Positions 16,196 through 24,357 of a DNA stretch of 30,210 bases are shown here, one piece after another (position 1 is the first letter of the stretch; each line of letters opens with the position of its first letter). This stretch comes from an uncultured Bacteroides sp. (GTDB taxonomy: Bacteria; Bacteroidota; Bacteroidia; Bacteroidales; Bacteroidaceae): positions 1 through 30,210 of the forward strand of contig CAMTFK010000029.1 of the NCBI GenBank assembly GCA_947071285.1. Direction: 5' to 3'. The position numbers were made by a program, and so were the translations under genes. Below the pieces are notes generated by a model. The model searched no databases, was not told where the DNA came from, and saw only the letters and a list, made by a program, of their open reading frames with translations.

Positions 16196-17401
16196 CTATA
16201 ATTTTGGCTTCGCCTGCTTTTGGGGAGAAGCGTTTTTTGTCTTGACTTTTTTCTTTTCATTGTCACGTGGAGATTCGGGTTTGTTATGTAGTTTCACGGC
16301 TGTTTGGACCTGTATAGTATCCTTCGAAACTCCAACAGACTGGATTGTCCGTTGATAATCCTTCCGGACCCCATCCCGGTTTAACAGTGTCCCGGCCAAT
16401 GACTTGGCTGCGTTTTGCAGTTCATCCATCTTCTGTTGAAAAGGATAATCCCGGCGCAGATCCTTTTGCCGGATAATCTCACGGATACTTTTCTCCACGG
16501 GTAAGAAATCCTTTTTATAGGCAAACGATTCGTCCGCCGGTAAATGGGCATATCCTCTGTCAGCTATATCCTGAAGAGTCATGATATTCCAGTTTCGGGC
16601 GGAGAGTTCCAGTGCGTTAGCCGTAATAAACCGGTCGAGGTTTTTCCCTGTAGGATGCATGTCGAAAGTGACGGACGGCTTGTAATTCGCCAAAATTTCC
16701 ATTGCCGCTTGCGGCATGGAGGTTTGATTCCCGTTGGAGAGTTCCAGCATCCGGCGTGATACAGTTTCTATCCGGTAGATATTCAACGATTCCACATCCT
16801 GCAGAGAGCCTGAGTAGAAATTATCCGCCGTTGATTGCAGGTAATCCCGGAACTTCCTCGTTCCGGATAATCCGTCATTGAATACCCGGATACCTTGTTC
16901 CGTCTCAACGATAGTGTAGAATTGTTTGGCCTGTTTCCCTGTTGCGACCTTTTCCATTGCATCCTCATAAGCAACAAAACGCTTATAACCCGACGAGTGG
17001 TCCAGTGCCTGGAAATTCTCTGCCGTCAGTTCCTTTTGGCATGCTCTCAGGTAGGCCGCTTTCCGCAGAGGAACAGAATTGTTTTCTGTGATACCTCCGT
17101 GAGAAACGATGAAACGAAGGGCTTTCTCACTGTCTTTTACCGGCAGTTTGCTGGTGAAAGGAATGTCCTTGGCGGGTATTCCCTCAAAATGCAGCAAAAG
17201 GTTATCCGGCACCGTTTTCTGTTCCATGGCTATCCGGGCGACAAGATCCATAAATACCGGAAAAGAGTCTTTATCCGTCGGGACATATGCTACGACCATG
17301 ACAGTCGATACCCGCTTATCGGGCAGCAACTCTATAAACAGGCTTTTCAAATCTTTTTTTTCGGTTAGTCTGTCTTTTATTTTTTCCATCCATGCAGGCA
17401 T
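16196..17401 (-). CDS. Tandem paralog 6 (unknown function), basic C-terminal tail
   Basis: 401 residues, cytoplasmic by appearance. It shares the three-part pattern of the tandem family: module A at about 168-215 (IVETEQGIRVFNDG, YLQSTADNFY, LNIYRI), a diverged module B at about 245-280 (FDMHPTGKNLDRFI, NWNIMTLQDI) and module C at about 335-360 (AKSLAGTLLNRDGV). The N-terminal 100 residues (ELLPDKRVSTVMVVAYVP) recall the start of the 588-residue neighbour. The C-terminal ~40 residues are Lys-rich and end QKQAKPKL. Function unknown. It starts 11 bases after the upstream stop and is followed by the next gene within 5 bases. Confidence 0.8.
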   Translation of the reverse strand: MPAWMEKIKDRLTEKKDLKSLFIELLPDKRVSTVMVVAYVPTDKDSFPVFMDLVARIAMEQKTVPDNLLLHFEGIPAKDIPFTSKLPVKDSEKALRFIVSHGGITENNSVPLRKAAYLRACQKELTAENFQALDHSSGYKRFVAYEDAMEKVATGKQAKQFYTIVETEQGIRVFNDGLSGTRKFRDYLQSTADNFYSGSLQDVESLNIYRIETVSRRMLELSNGNQTSMPQAAMEILANYKPSVTFDMHPTGKNLDRFITANALELSARNWNIMTLQDIADRGYAHLPADESFAYKKDFLPVEKSIREIIRQKDLRRDYPFQQKMDELQNAAKSLAGTLLNRDGVRKDYQRTIQSVGVSKDTIQVQTAVKLHNKPESPRDNEKKKVKTKNASPQKQAKPKL

Positions 17402-17412
17402 GACAATCAGTT

Positions 17413-19179
17413 TTAGATACGGGGATTATGTGACTTGTTACGGCGGAGAACAGCCTTTTGCTTTTCCGATGCCGCCGATCCGGTCAGCTGCAATGGCGGA
17501 CAGGTCAGTTTATATGCCAGACCAAGTATCCTGTCGGCAAGTTGCTGCTGTCTGTTTTGGATATTATAGAATGCTTTCTCACTATATCCTTTTTGGGATT
17601 GCAGTTCGGACATTTCCTGATCCAGTGGTTTGAAATCACCTTTGTAGGCGAATTCTCTATAACTCTCATTGGAATTGAAATCTGCCGGCAGACCGTATTC
17701 CCGTATGAAGAGCAGATTGAATATCTCTGCATTCTTCGACGTTATCGATAAATGGTAATCTTCCGTGAACTGTTTGAAGGCATGATAAGTCGGTTCTATG
17801 GGATAGCCGCCTTTTTTCAGCAGTTCGGATTGCTCTATGGGATACAATGGCATTTTCGCCAATTCCCCATAGAAAGGATTGGATTGGAAAAAGCCCAAAT
17901 GTTTCTGCATATAATGTTCCGTGCTATGGTTCGGATTAGAGATGTAGAATTCCCTGACCCGTTCCAGAGCCTGTACTTCCGGAGTGAAGAACCGGTCAGC
18001 CAGATATTGCAAATAGCATTGTTTGTAGACAGCTCCTTCATCCGTGGCAGGCAGGTAAACGGCACCTTTGGGAGTCTGTATGGAGATGACGGGCTCTATC
18101 TCTTTGTTCTGTCGGTTATCCGGTGAAATTCCATAATCACGTTTTAAAATGTAGGCTGCCTGATCACGGATCAATGCTTTTACCTTCTCCTGTTCACCCT
18201 TGTTTTCTGCCGGAATATTCTGTAACGCATTAAACTGTGAGTTAAAAGAGTTCTTATGCATGAACGGAATTTGTCCGGTTATATAATCTATTCTATAAAT
18301 TCCGGCTGTTTCTTGTAAAGACAGCAGCCGGAGTATCTGGGCATTTGCGATACTTGTAACTGTTCCATAGGAGGACGCGAATTTGTCATAAGCGTCAAAC
18401 GTCGGTTCTATGCGATGGCTCCTGTCCAGTCGTGCATTTCTCAGGATAGCCGCATCCAGATATTGCGCTTTATCCGGTATAAAATCGTTTGTATATAATG
18501 AGAAGGGATTGGTGGATGTCTGAAACGCCTTTATAGCCTCTACATTCGGATTAGCCAGTTTGTACAGGTTGACAAACTCCGGTTTATCTTCGTCCGTAAT
18601 AAAAAAATGGTCGGCCAGATGTTGCATATAGGAATGGCAGCACATCTTTCCGTAACCGGAATATTCAAACAAAAGCACTCCTTTTGCGGTTTCTACAGCG
18701 GTCAGGGTTTCTGACGGATCATCATGGAGGGTATTCTGTGCCAATGCGAAACGTTTGGCTTCCGGCTGTACAAGCAGGTAGTCCGCAAGCCCGCTGGATA
18801 CCAGCATGGGCAGGCTTTTTTCTGCATCGCGTGAATAAAGGTATTCCAATCCTCTGAGTGGGACATTGTTTTGCATGCTTCCTCCGTTCTCACTGATAAA
18901 TTTAGGTACCAGGCTGTTATCCTTGTCAAAGGGACGGATATCCGGGCAGGTTACTCCTGAGGGAAACTGGTAACGACACAAATCAAGATCAGGCAGGTGG
19001 CTTTGAACGAGGGATAGTTTGTACATTTCCCTTTGCCGCCGTAAATATTCGGTAAATCTTTGATTTGCCATCGATACTTCTTTCTCCGGTATCAGGTGTA
19101 TTTCCAGTTGCCGGGGTTTTCCTTTGGAGTCCTGAGCAACAAAAAAATGAAGGATAAGTTCGGGATTTTTCTGTTTCAT
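17413..19179 (-). CDS. Tandem paralog 5 with two repeat units (unknown function)
   Basis: 588 residues, the longest member. It carries two copies of the repeat: module A at about 152-200 (AVETAKGVLLFEYSG, YMQHLADHFF, FVNLYKL) and again at about 370-415 (IQTPKGAVYLP, CYLQYLADRFF, REFYISN); module B as IEPTFDAYDKFASSYG with NAQILRLLSL and as IEPTYHAFKQFTEDYH with NAEIFNLLFI; module C as AAYILKRDYGI and ADRILGLAYKL. The internal duplication suggests growth of the family by unequal recombination. The N-terminus (LILHFFVAQDSKGKPRQLEIHLIP) is beta-like. No Trp codon is present. The tail is short (RRNKSHNPRI). No function can be assigned. Confidence 0.82.
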   Translation of the reverse strand: MKQKNPELILHFFVAQDSKGKPRQLEIHLIPEKEVSMANQRFTEYLRRQREMYKLSLVQSHLPDLDLCRYQFPSGVTCPDIRPFDKDNSLVPKFISENGGSMQNNVPLRGLEYLYSRDAEKSLPMLVSSGLADYLLVQPEAKRFALAQNTLHDDPSETLTAVETAKGVLLFEYSGYGKMCCHSYMQHLADHFFITDEDKPEFVNLYKLANPNVEAIKAFQTSTNPFSLYTNDFIPDKAQYLDAAILRNARLDRSHRIEPTFDAYDKFASSYGTVTSIANAQILRLLSLQETAGIYRIDYITGQIPFMHKNSFNSQFNALQNIPAENKGEQEKVKALIRDQAAYILKRDYGISPDNRQNKEIEPVISIQTPKGAVYLPATDEGAVYKQCYLQYLADRFFTPEVQALERVREFYISNPNHSTEHYMQKHLGFFQSNPFYGELAKMPLYPIEQSELLKKGGYPIEPTYHAFKQFTEDYHLSITSKNAEIFNLLFIREYGLPADFNSNESYREFAYKGDFKPLDQEMSELQSQKGYSEKAFYNIQNRQQQLADRILGLAYKLTCPPLQLTGSAASEKQKAVLRRNKSHNPRI

Positions 19180-19200
19180 GTTTTTTCTTTTTATTAATGA

Positions 19201-20295
19201 TTATAATTTGATTAATCCGGATTTCTTTCTTGCTTCTTTTTTCACCTCCTTCTTTTCCGGTTTGGAAGGTTCGTATCCCCGGACATTGTATTCTGTTTGC
19301 AGGATTCTTCCGGCCACATCCTTTGCTGTTTTTTGGAGGGCTTCGGAAAGTGGCGAATGCTCTGATTTTTTCAAGTAGGAGTGCGTCAGTTTCTCCAGTA
19401 TCTTCTCAAAGCTGTTTTCATGGATAAACCCGTAGCCGGGTTTGGAGATGTCAATGCCATTCTTGTAGATTTCATCCAGACGGGCAATATCTGTCATGAG
19501 TTCGCTTCTATCCAGATTGAACCTGCTTAAGAAATTATCATAATCGCTTTTGTCGGGTTTCATGGAACACCGGACGGATGGAGAATGGTCTTTCATGAGA
19601 TCCTTTGGATAATAGACAGCTTCCGAGGGGATGAAACAGTGTGGCATCTCCGGTGTGAACATGGCAGCGCATTGTCTGGAATCTTCCACTATGATATTGT
19701 TGGCGGTGCTGAAATAATAGATCTCAAGGGAGTCAACACCTCTCAATGCTGATGAGAAATAATTGTCTGCCAGATATTGCAGATACCGTTCCATGCAGTG
19801 GATTCCCCTTCCGGTATCATCGAATAAAAGCACACCGTTCCCGCTTTGTATGGCGGTAACCGTTCTCTCCCGGGTATTGTCCATCTTTTCCGAATGATAG
19901 TGTATGTATGCCTCCAGTACTTTTGCCGTGTCGGCACTGTCATTTATCCTTTCCAGCAGAGCAACCGTATCAAACATGTGTATGGGTAATCCCCTTGCAG
20001 AGATTTCATGGGCGAAAACAAGACTTCTGAGCGAAATGGAAGGGAGTTCCTCCAATTCCCCGTTATACATGACTTCATGTATGACGGAAGGAGTATCCAT
20101 ATCGATGTCTTTGTCCATTTGGAGACAATAGATGGTTTCTTCCGGGATATAGGTCCCGCCCAGTGCGAGTTCCGCCTGCTCCCTCAGGTAATTGCCGCAC
20201 AGCATATCCTGGTTCTCTCCGGATATATGGCTGTAATCAACCACTTTACCCAGCTCGTCGTTTACATTAAAAAGAATGGTATCGTTTGTATTCAT
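19201..20295 (-). CDS. Tandem paralog 4 (unknown function), basic C-terminal tail
   Basis: 364 residues. Module A lies at about 140-195 (AIQSGNGVLLFDDTG, YLQYLADNYF, LEIYYF), module B at about 238-275 (MKPDKSDYDNFLSRF, DIARLDEI) and module C at about 325-340 (AGRILQTEYNVRGYEP), after which the protein runs directly into a Lys/Arg tail ending KKSGLIKL instead of the C-terminal domain seen in paralogs 1-3. The N-terminal ~120 residues are acidic (Asp/Glu-rich). No signal peptide, no Trp. It begins 27 bases after the frameshifted small gene. Confidence 0.8.
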   Translation of the reverse strand: MNTNDTILFNVNDELGKVVDYSHISGENQDMLCGNYLREQAELALGGTYIPEETIYCLQMDKDIDMDTPSVIHEVMYNGELEELPSISLRSLVFAHEISARGLPIHMFDTVALLERINDSADTAKVLEAYIHYHSEKMDNTRERTVTAIQSGNGVLLFDDTGRGIHCMERYLQYLADNYFSSALRGVDSLEIYYFSTANNIIVEDSRQCAAMFTPEMPHCFIPSEAVYYPKDLMKDHSPSVRCSMKPDKSDYDNFLSRFNLDRSELMTDIARLDEIYKNGIDISKPGYGFIHENSFEKILEKLTHSYLKKSEHSPLSEALQKTAKDVAGRILQTEYNVRGYEPSKPEKKEVKKEARKKSGLIKL

Positions 20296-20321
20296 ATTCT
20301 TCTGATTTATAAAGTGAATGA

Positions 20322-20629
20322 TTAAGAGAGTTTACGCCCTTTCGACGGGCCGGTAGCTTTTTCATTTTTTATCTTATGCTCCACCTCCTGCTTTTCCTCC
20401 AAGTCTATGGCTCATGGAAAACAGACCATGCTCTTGTCCGGGCAGCAAAGGGAGATTCTTTTTTGCTTCATGGATTCGTCATCCAGCCGGATGCGGACAA
20501 AGTAGTCCATCTCTCCTTTTCCGGTTTCCTTGATGGTGATGACTTTTCCTTTATAAGGAACGGGGCCTGTTCTTCCGGATCGTTCTCTACAATCCGTGCC
20601 CCGATACAAATCTGACTTTTGGATATCAT
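20322..20629 (-). pseudogene. Small element protein with a frameshift and an in-frame TGA
   Basis: About 102 residues if repaired. From the ATG at 20629 it reads MISKSQICIGARIVENDPEE; after a 1-base deletion around the CCCC run near 20557 it continues as VPYKGKVITIKETGKGEMDY and FVRIRLDDESMKQKRISLCC, then DKSMVCFP-(TGA at 20412-20414)-AIDLEEKQEVEHKIK to TAA. The sequence on both sides of the TGA is clearly coding, and Trp is plausible at that site. The C-terminus (SKGRKLS) is basic like its neighbours. Function unknown. It sits 11 bases downstream of paralog 3. It is the only gene here with both a frameshift and a TGA, and the best evidence that some damage is real. Confidence 0.6.
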
Positions 20630-20640
20630 ATTTCCTGTTA

Positions 20641-22104
20641 CTATTTTAAACGGTTCATATGTCGTTTGGGGTTCTCCGGCTTTTTGACAGCTCTCGTTTT
20701 CTTATTTCTATCCGTGGGTAGCGGATGGAGCAGTTCCTCTTTCAAGGTATAGGTCTTGACGGGGAAAGGCTCGGATGAGTTCTTCATCCGGTTCCGTTCG
20801 AAGTCCGCCATGCAGTATTGCAGGTGTCTGACCGCCTCCCGGTTGTTCTCCGGGATATAAAGCGCATAACCGGAAGACAATACTGATTTCTGCACGTCAT
20901 TCAGTCTCCGGTTCCCCACGGTAAATTCTACCATCGGATCATCCAGCATGTTCTTGAGGGAACGGTGCCCCCTCACATCGAAATCCCTTTTCAGAATACT
21001 GTCGGCGGCCTCCCGGATTTCCATGGAGGCTTGTTTGAATTCCTTCCTATCGAAATCAGCCGCTGATCGTACCTGCGTTATTCTTTCGAGTTTCCGGGCA
21101 ACTGGCAATAACTCCTTAAAGTAGGTAAACGGCTGCTCATGAATATTCATATAACCGTTCTTCATCACGGTCAGCAGCCGGTAAATGTCCCGGTTGGAAG
21201 GGATGATTTGCGCGCGTACGTCCGGATCGAAATGGAATTTGTCAGCCAGTTCCATAAATCCGTCAGCCGTCGTTTCCATCGGGCTGTAAAATAGAGGAGT
21301 CAGCCCATTAATAAACTTGTCCGGCAATTTGGATTGGGGCACGTGGTTCTCACGCTGGAATTCAAAAGAATTATTCAGCTGCCGGGCATGGTCGATCCGG
21401 TAGGATGCGTCAATATGGGCTGCCAGCTCTTCCGTTACATACGGATATTCATAGACACCCAGATGGCCGATGTCGTAATGCGGATCGAAGTAATGGTCGA
21501 TGATATGCTGCAAACATTCCCTGAATCCTTCTTTTCCGATTTCATTGCCGGAGAATATCAGATACCCGAAGTCATTCTCCACCACTTTCAGCGGTGTCCG
21601 GAAATTCGCCTCTCCCCGGTAGATTTTCTGCCTTTCGTCCTGGGATCTGCGGAAACTCATATAATCGGCTTCCTGCACGAAATACTTTTTCAGGATGCTG
21701 CAATCGGTATCTCCTTTATATCTGGAGCAGTAGACAGCGTCCGAGAGTGAGATCTGACGGGAAGGGTACTGAAAGCTCCGCTGCAAGTAAGGCAACAGCT
21801 CCTGCCGGATATACTTGTCCAAAGGCATGTGTGTATCCGGTGACGGCACATCCCTCATCCAATTCAGGTCATACCGTACCATCTCCACATCCGGCACATA
21901 CGTACAGCTTTTGACTTCGTTGACATTGTCCGACAGGAACTTATGAAAGGCGGCATCCGTTATCTCCCTTTGGTTTCCTTCGACGAACCTGAGTGAGTTG
22001 CCCGGTAACGGTGTATAATGGTGATACCGGTCTATCGCAATGAATATACTGCCCGGTCTTTCGGGGTCGAAAAATGAATTTTCCATTTGGTCTCTCTTGT
22101 CCAT
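20641..22104 (-). CDS. Tandem paralog 3 (unknown function), basic C-terminal tail
   Basis: 487 residues. Module A at about 175-230 (VVENDFGYLIFSGNEIG, CLQHIIDHYFD, GVYEYPYV), module B at about 280-320 (METTADGFMELADKF, NRDIYRLLTV) and module C at about 373-400 (ADSILKRDFDVRGHRSLKNML). A C-terminal domain follows (about 400-450, LNDVQKSVLSSGYALYIPEN) that resembles the DUF3945 pattern of a helix, LxxG and a beta-hairpin. It ends in a basic tail (PKRHMNRLK). One Trp, coded TGG. Four bases separate its ATG from the stop of the upstream paralog, so the genes are tightly coupled. Confidence 0.82.
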   Translation of the reverse strand: MDKRDQMENSFFDPERPGSIFIAIDRYHHYTPLPGNSLRFVEGNQREITDAAFHKFLSDNVNEVKSCTYVPDVEMVRYDLNWMRDVPSPDTHMPLDKYIRQELLPYLQRSFQYPSRQISLSDAVYCSRYKGDTDCSILKKYFVQEADYMSFRRSQDERQKIYRGEANFRTPLKVVENDFGYLIFSGNEIGKEGFRECLQHIIDHYFDPHYDIGHLGVYEYPYVTEELAAHIDASYRIDHARQLNNSFEFQRENHVPQSKLPDKFINGLTPLFYSPMETTADGFMELADKFHFDPDVRAQIIPSNRDIYRLLTVMKNGYMNIHEQPFTYFKELLPVARKLERITQVRSAADFDRKEFKQASMEIREAADSILKRDFDVRGHRSLKNMLDDPMVEFTVGNRRLNDVQKSVLSSGYALYIPENNREAVRHLQYCMADFERNRMKNSSEPFPVKTYTLKEELLHPLPTDRNKKTRAVKKPENPKRHMNRLK

Positions 22105-22108
22105 GTTT

Positions 22109-22924
22109 CTACAGTTTAGGATGGGTGTGTGTTTTCTTTTTCACGTCCCGCTTTTTATCCAAAGCCTTTTCGATAACCGCTTTCACCTTGAATACCTGCT
22201 TGTTTGCAGGCGGTTCTTTAGAGAATACGATCCGGGAGAAATCCCCATTCACCCATGCATAGGAATGGGACGGGTTGTCCCTTGCCTCTGCGGGCAGAAA
22301 GAGCACATGTCCCGCCTGCAATACCTGCCGGTGGGGGGTAAAGAGGCGAACACCGTCTACCATGACACTGTCCATCGGGTCACTGAGAATCCTTTCGACC
22401 GTCCGGTGTCCGCGTACGTCGTAGAACCGCTTGAGGAGTTTATCCAGCTCGTCCTTATCACGGCTGTTTTCCTCTATCTGTTCACGTATTTCCGGTGTCG
22501 CGGGTCGACGGGAGAGTTCGGTAACTGTGCGTTCCTTGTCCGCCATCGCATCCAACGCATCAATAATATTACAGTTGCGGTGGCTGATGTCACAGTGCGC
22601 ATTGTGGCAGAAACTGCGGAAATCTTCCGGGGTAGGCTTCATCTCATTACGGTATGCCAGCTCCATCTTTGGGAGTCTGTCCATCTTCAGGTAAGGATAT
22701 TCAGTGAACAGGTTCCCGCCCGGATTGACAGACGGCCCCTGTCGGAGGATGCCTTCCGCCCTGTAAACATGGACGGGACCGAGGTTGAAATGGGGATCAA
22801 AGTAATGATCCGCCACAAGCTGCAGGAATTTCTGCATATTTGCCTGCCCTTCCGCCGTATGGGTGAAGAACAAAAAGCCGTCAGCGGTTTCTATGGCTGT
22901 ATAGGATTGTTCGGGTTGCTTCAT
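22109..22924 (-). CDS. Tandem paralog 2, minimal version (unknown function)
   Basis: 271 residues, the smallest member and so the best definition of the repeat core. Module A begins almost at the N-terminus (about 7-55: AIETADGFLFFTHTAEG, FLQLVADHYFD, VHVYRAEG). Module B follows at about 92-125 (MKPTPEDFRSF, NCNIIDAL) and module C at about 158-185 (LDKLLKRFYDVRGHRTVERIL). The C-terminal DUF3945-like segment (about 185-235, VDGVRLFTPHRQVLQAGHVL) precedes a Lys tail ending KKKTHTHPKL. It lacks the ~150-residue N-terminal extension of other members. Gaps to both neighbours are 4 bases. Confidence 0.8.
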   Translation of the reverse strand: MKQPEQSYTAIETADGFLFFTHTAEGQANMQKFLQLVADHYFDPHFNLGPVHVYRAEGILRQGPSVNPGGNLFTEYPYLKMDRLPKMELAYRNEMKPTPEDFRSFCHNAHCDISHRNCNIIDALDAMADKERTVTELSRRPATPEIREQIEENSRDKDELDKLLKRFYDVRGHRTVERILSDPMDSVMVDGVRLFTPHRQVLQAGHVLFLPAEARDNPSHSYAWVNGDFSRIVFSKEPPANKQVFKVKAVIEKALDKKRDVKKKTHTHPKL

Positions 22925-22928
22925 AATT

Positions 22929-24353
22929 TTATAATTTAGGGGAATTGTTCTTTTTCGTTTTTGTTTCTTTTTTCAAAGCGGCGGTATATGGGATGATTCT
23001 GCCGTTTTTCTCTTGATACACAGCTTTACCTGCCGGAGATTTGGAGTATGCCATTACCCGGTTACATTTCTTGTCGGCATGGAGAAAGTGCAAACCGGGC
23101 ATTGATTCGGAGATTTTGGAAGAGTAGATCCATTTGCCTTCCAGAAGGGCTTGTCTCATGGCCTGGCTGGCATCGGCTCCCCCAATGAGAAACGGAACGC
23201 TTTTGTCATTCAGTGCTCTTTCCAATGTACGGTGTCCCCTTACATCGAATTCCGTTTGGAGAATATTCTCCGCTTTTTGGCGCATTTCATCCAGCACATC
23301 GACCAAATTCAGACCGGAGGATTGTCCGTTGATGCAGTTGTCTATCCGGGTGACATACTCTTGAAATACATTCCAGTATCCGAAAGCCGGATCAACCACA
23401 AGGTCACGCTTGAATCCGTTTTCTATCAAATACAGCAGTTTGCTGATATCCGCATTGTTACGGTTTGCAGGGCATCCGGCAAATTCTGTCAGGCGAAGGA
23501 ATTCAGAAGCGGTCGGCTCCATATTCGTTTCAAACGTCTGCTTCCACAGGTTCCGGTCACGGAACGTATCTTTTGAGAAGATGGTTTCATCAAAGTCATA
23601 TTTCCCTTTCCCGTTTTGAGGGTTCTTCCGGTAACAGGCATCCACCAAGGGACAGATATCGTCGGACAGCCTGTTGACCTGGTATTGCCTGACGGGACCG
23701 GGTTCGCTATGAACCCGGAAATAGTTGCCGGATAGTTGCTGGTAAAAACATTTTAATCCGTCCCGTCCAATTTGGGTATCACTGAAGAACAGGATTCCTT
23801 TGGAAGTCTCCACCGCATGCAAGGGTAATTTATAAACCGGGTTATAGTCATATCGGACAGCCAGTTCGTCCTGTTTCCTGTGAAAATGGAGCAGTCCGTC
23901 CAATTGCTCTGCCGTCAACTTGGGTAGCTCGCCGGATTCCATGAGGATGTCGCTGCGTGACTGTGCAAACAGTACATTCCTCAGATTGGTGCTTATCAGG
24001 GGAACCAGTCCCTTCTCACGGACATAGGGCAGAAAGAACCGGTTGATATATTCTTTCTTGGCAATATCCCCTGTAAGGACAGGCACATCCGTCATTTTCG
24101 GGAATGAATAGATTTCCAGACGGGTATCCGGTACAAAAACGGCATATTTGGCTTTTATCGTTTCCCGGCTGAACAGAGCCATGAACGTATAAACAGGCTC
24201 TTGCCTGTCGGGATCGGCAGAATAGAGTATATAGGAGGATTCCGCATGAGGTTTCTCCTTGCCGGTTTCATAACCGACAAGAAGATAGCCTTCACCGTCT
24301 TTCTTGAAAAGCTCGTCCAGCTGCTTGGGGTCATCAGAAAGATAGGCTGCCAT
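22929..24353 (-). CDS. Tandem paralog 1 (unknown function), basic C-terminal tail
   Basis: 474 residues. The N-terminal ~180 residues form a separate part (DDPKQLDELFKKDGEGYLLV). Module A at about 177-225 (AVETSKGILFFSDTQIG, FYQQLSGNYF, RQYQVNRL), module B at about 277-312 (MEPTASEFLRLTEFAG, NADISKLLYL) and module C at about 362-385 (AENILQTEFDVRGHRTLERAL) are well conserved with paralogs 2 and 3. The C-terminal part (MRQALLEGKWIYSSK) is DUF3945-like, and the Lys-rich tail ends KTKKNNSPKL. It follows the DUF4099/DUF3945 gene by 4 bases. No catalytic motif is recognised. Confidence 0.82.
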   Translation of the reverse strand: MAAYLSDDPKQLDELFKKDGEGYLLVGYETGKEKPHAESSYILYSADPDRQEPVYTFMALFSRETIKAKYAVFVPDTRLEIYSFPKMTDVPVLTGDIAKKEYINRFFLPYVREKGLVPLISTNLRNVLFAQSRSDILMESGELPKLTAEQLDGLLHFHRKQDELAVRYDYNPVYKLPLHAVETSKGILFFSDTQIGRDGLKCFYQQLSGNYFRVHSEPGPVRQYQVNRLSDDICPLVDACYRKNPQNGKGKYDFDETIFSKDTFRDRNLWKQTFETNMEPTASEFLRLTEFAGCPANRNNADISKLLYLIENGFKRDLVVDPAFGYWNVFQEYVTRIDNCINGQSSGLNLVDVLDEMRQKAENILQTEFDVRGHRTLERALNDKSVPFLIGGADASQAMRQALLEGKWIYSSKISESMPGLHFLHADKKCNRVMAYSKSPAGKAVYQEKNGRIIPYTAALKKETKTKKNNSPKL

Positions 24354-24357
24354 ATTA

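Noticed and set aside
20008..22939. Long plus-strand open frames opposite the paralog array (up to 299 codons)
   Set aside because: They are antisense to well-supported minus-strand genes with conserved motifs and tight spacing, and have no protein-like features of their own.
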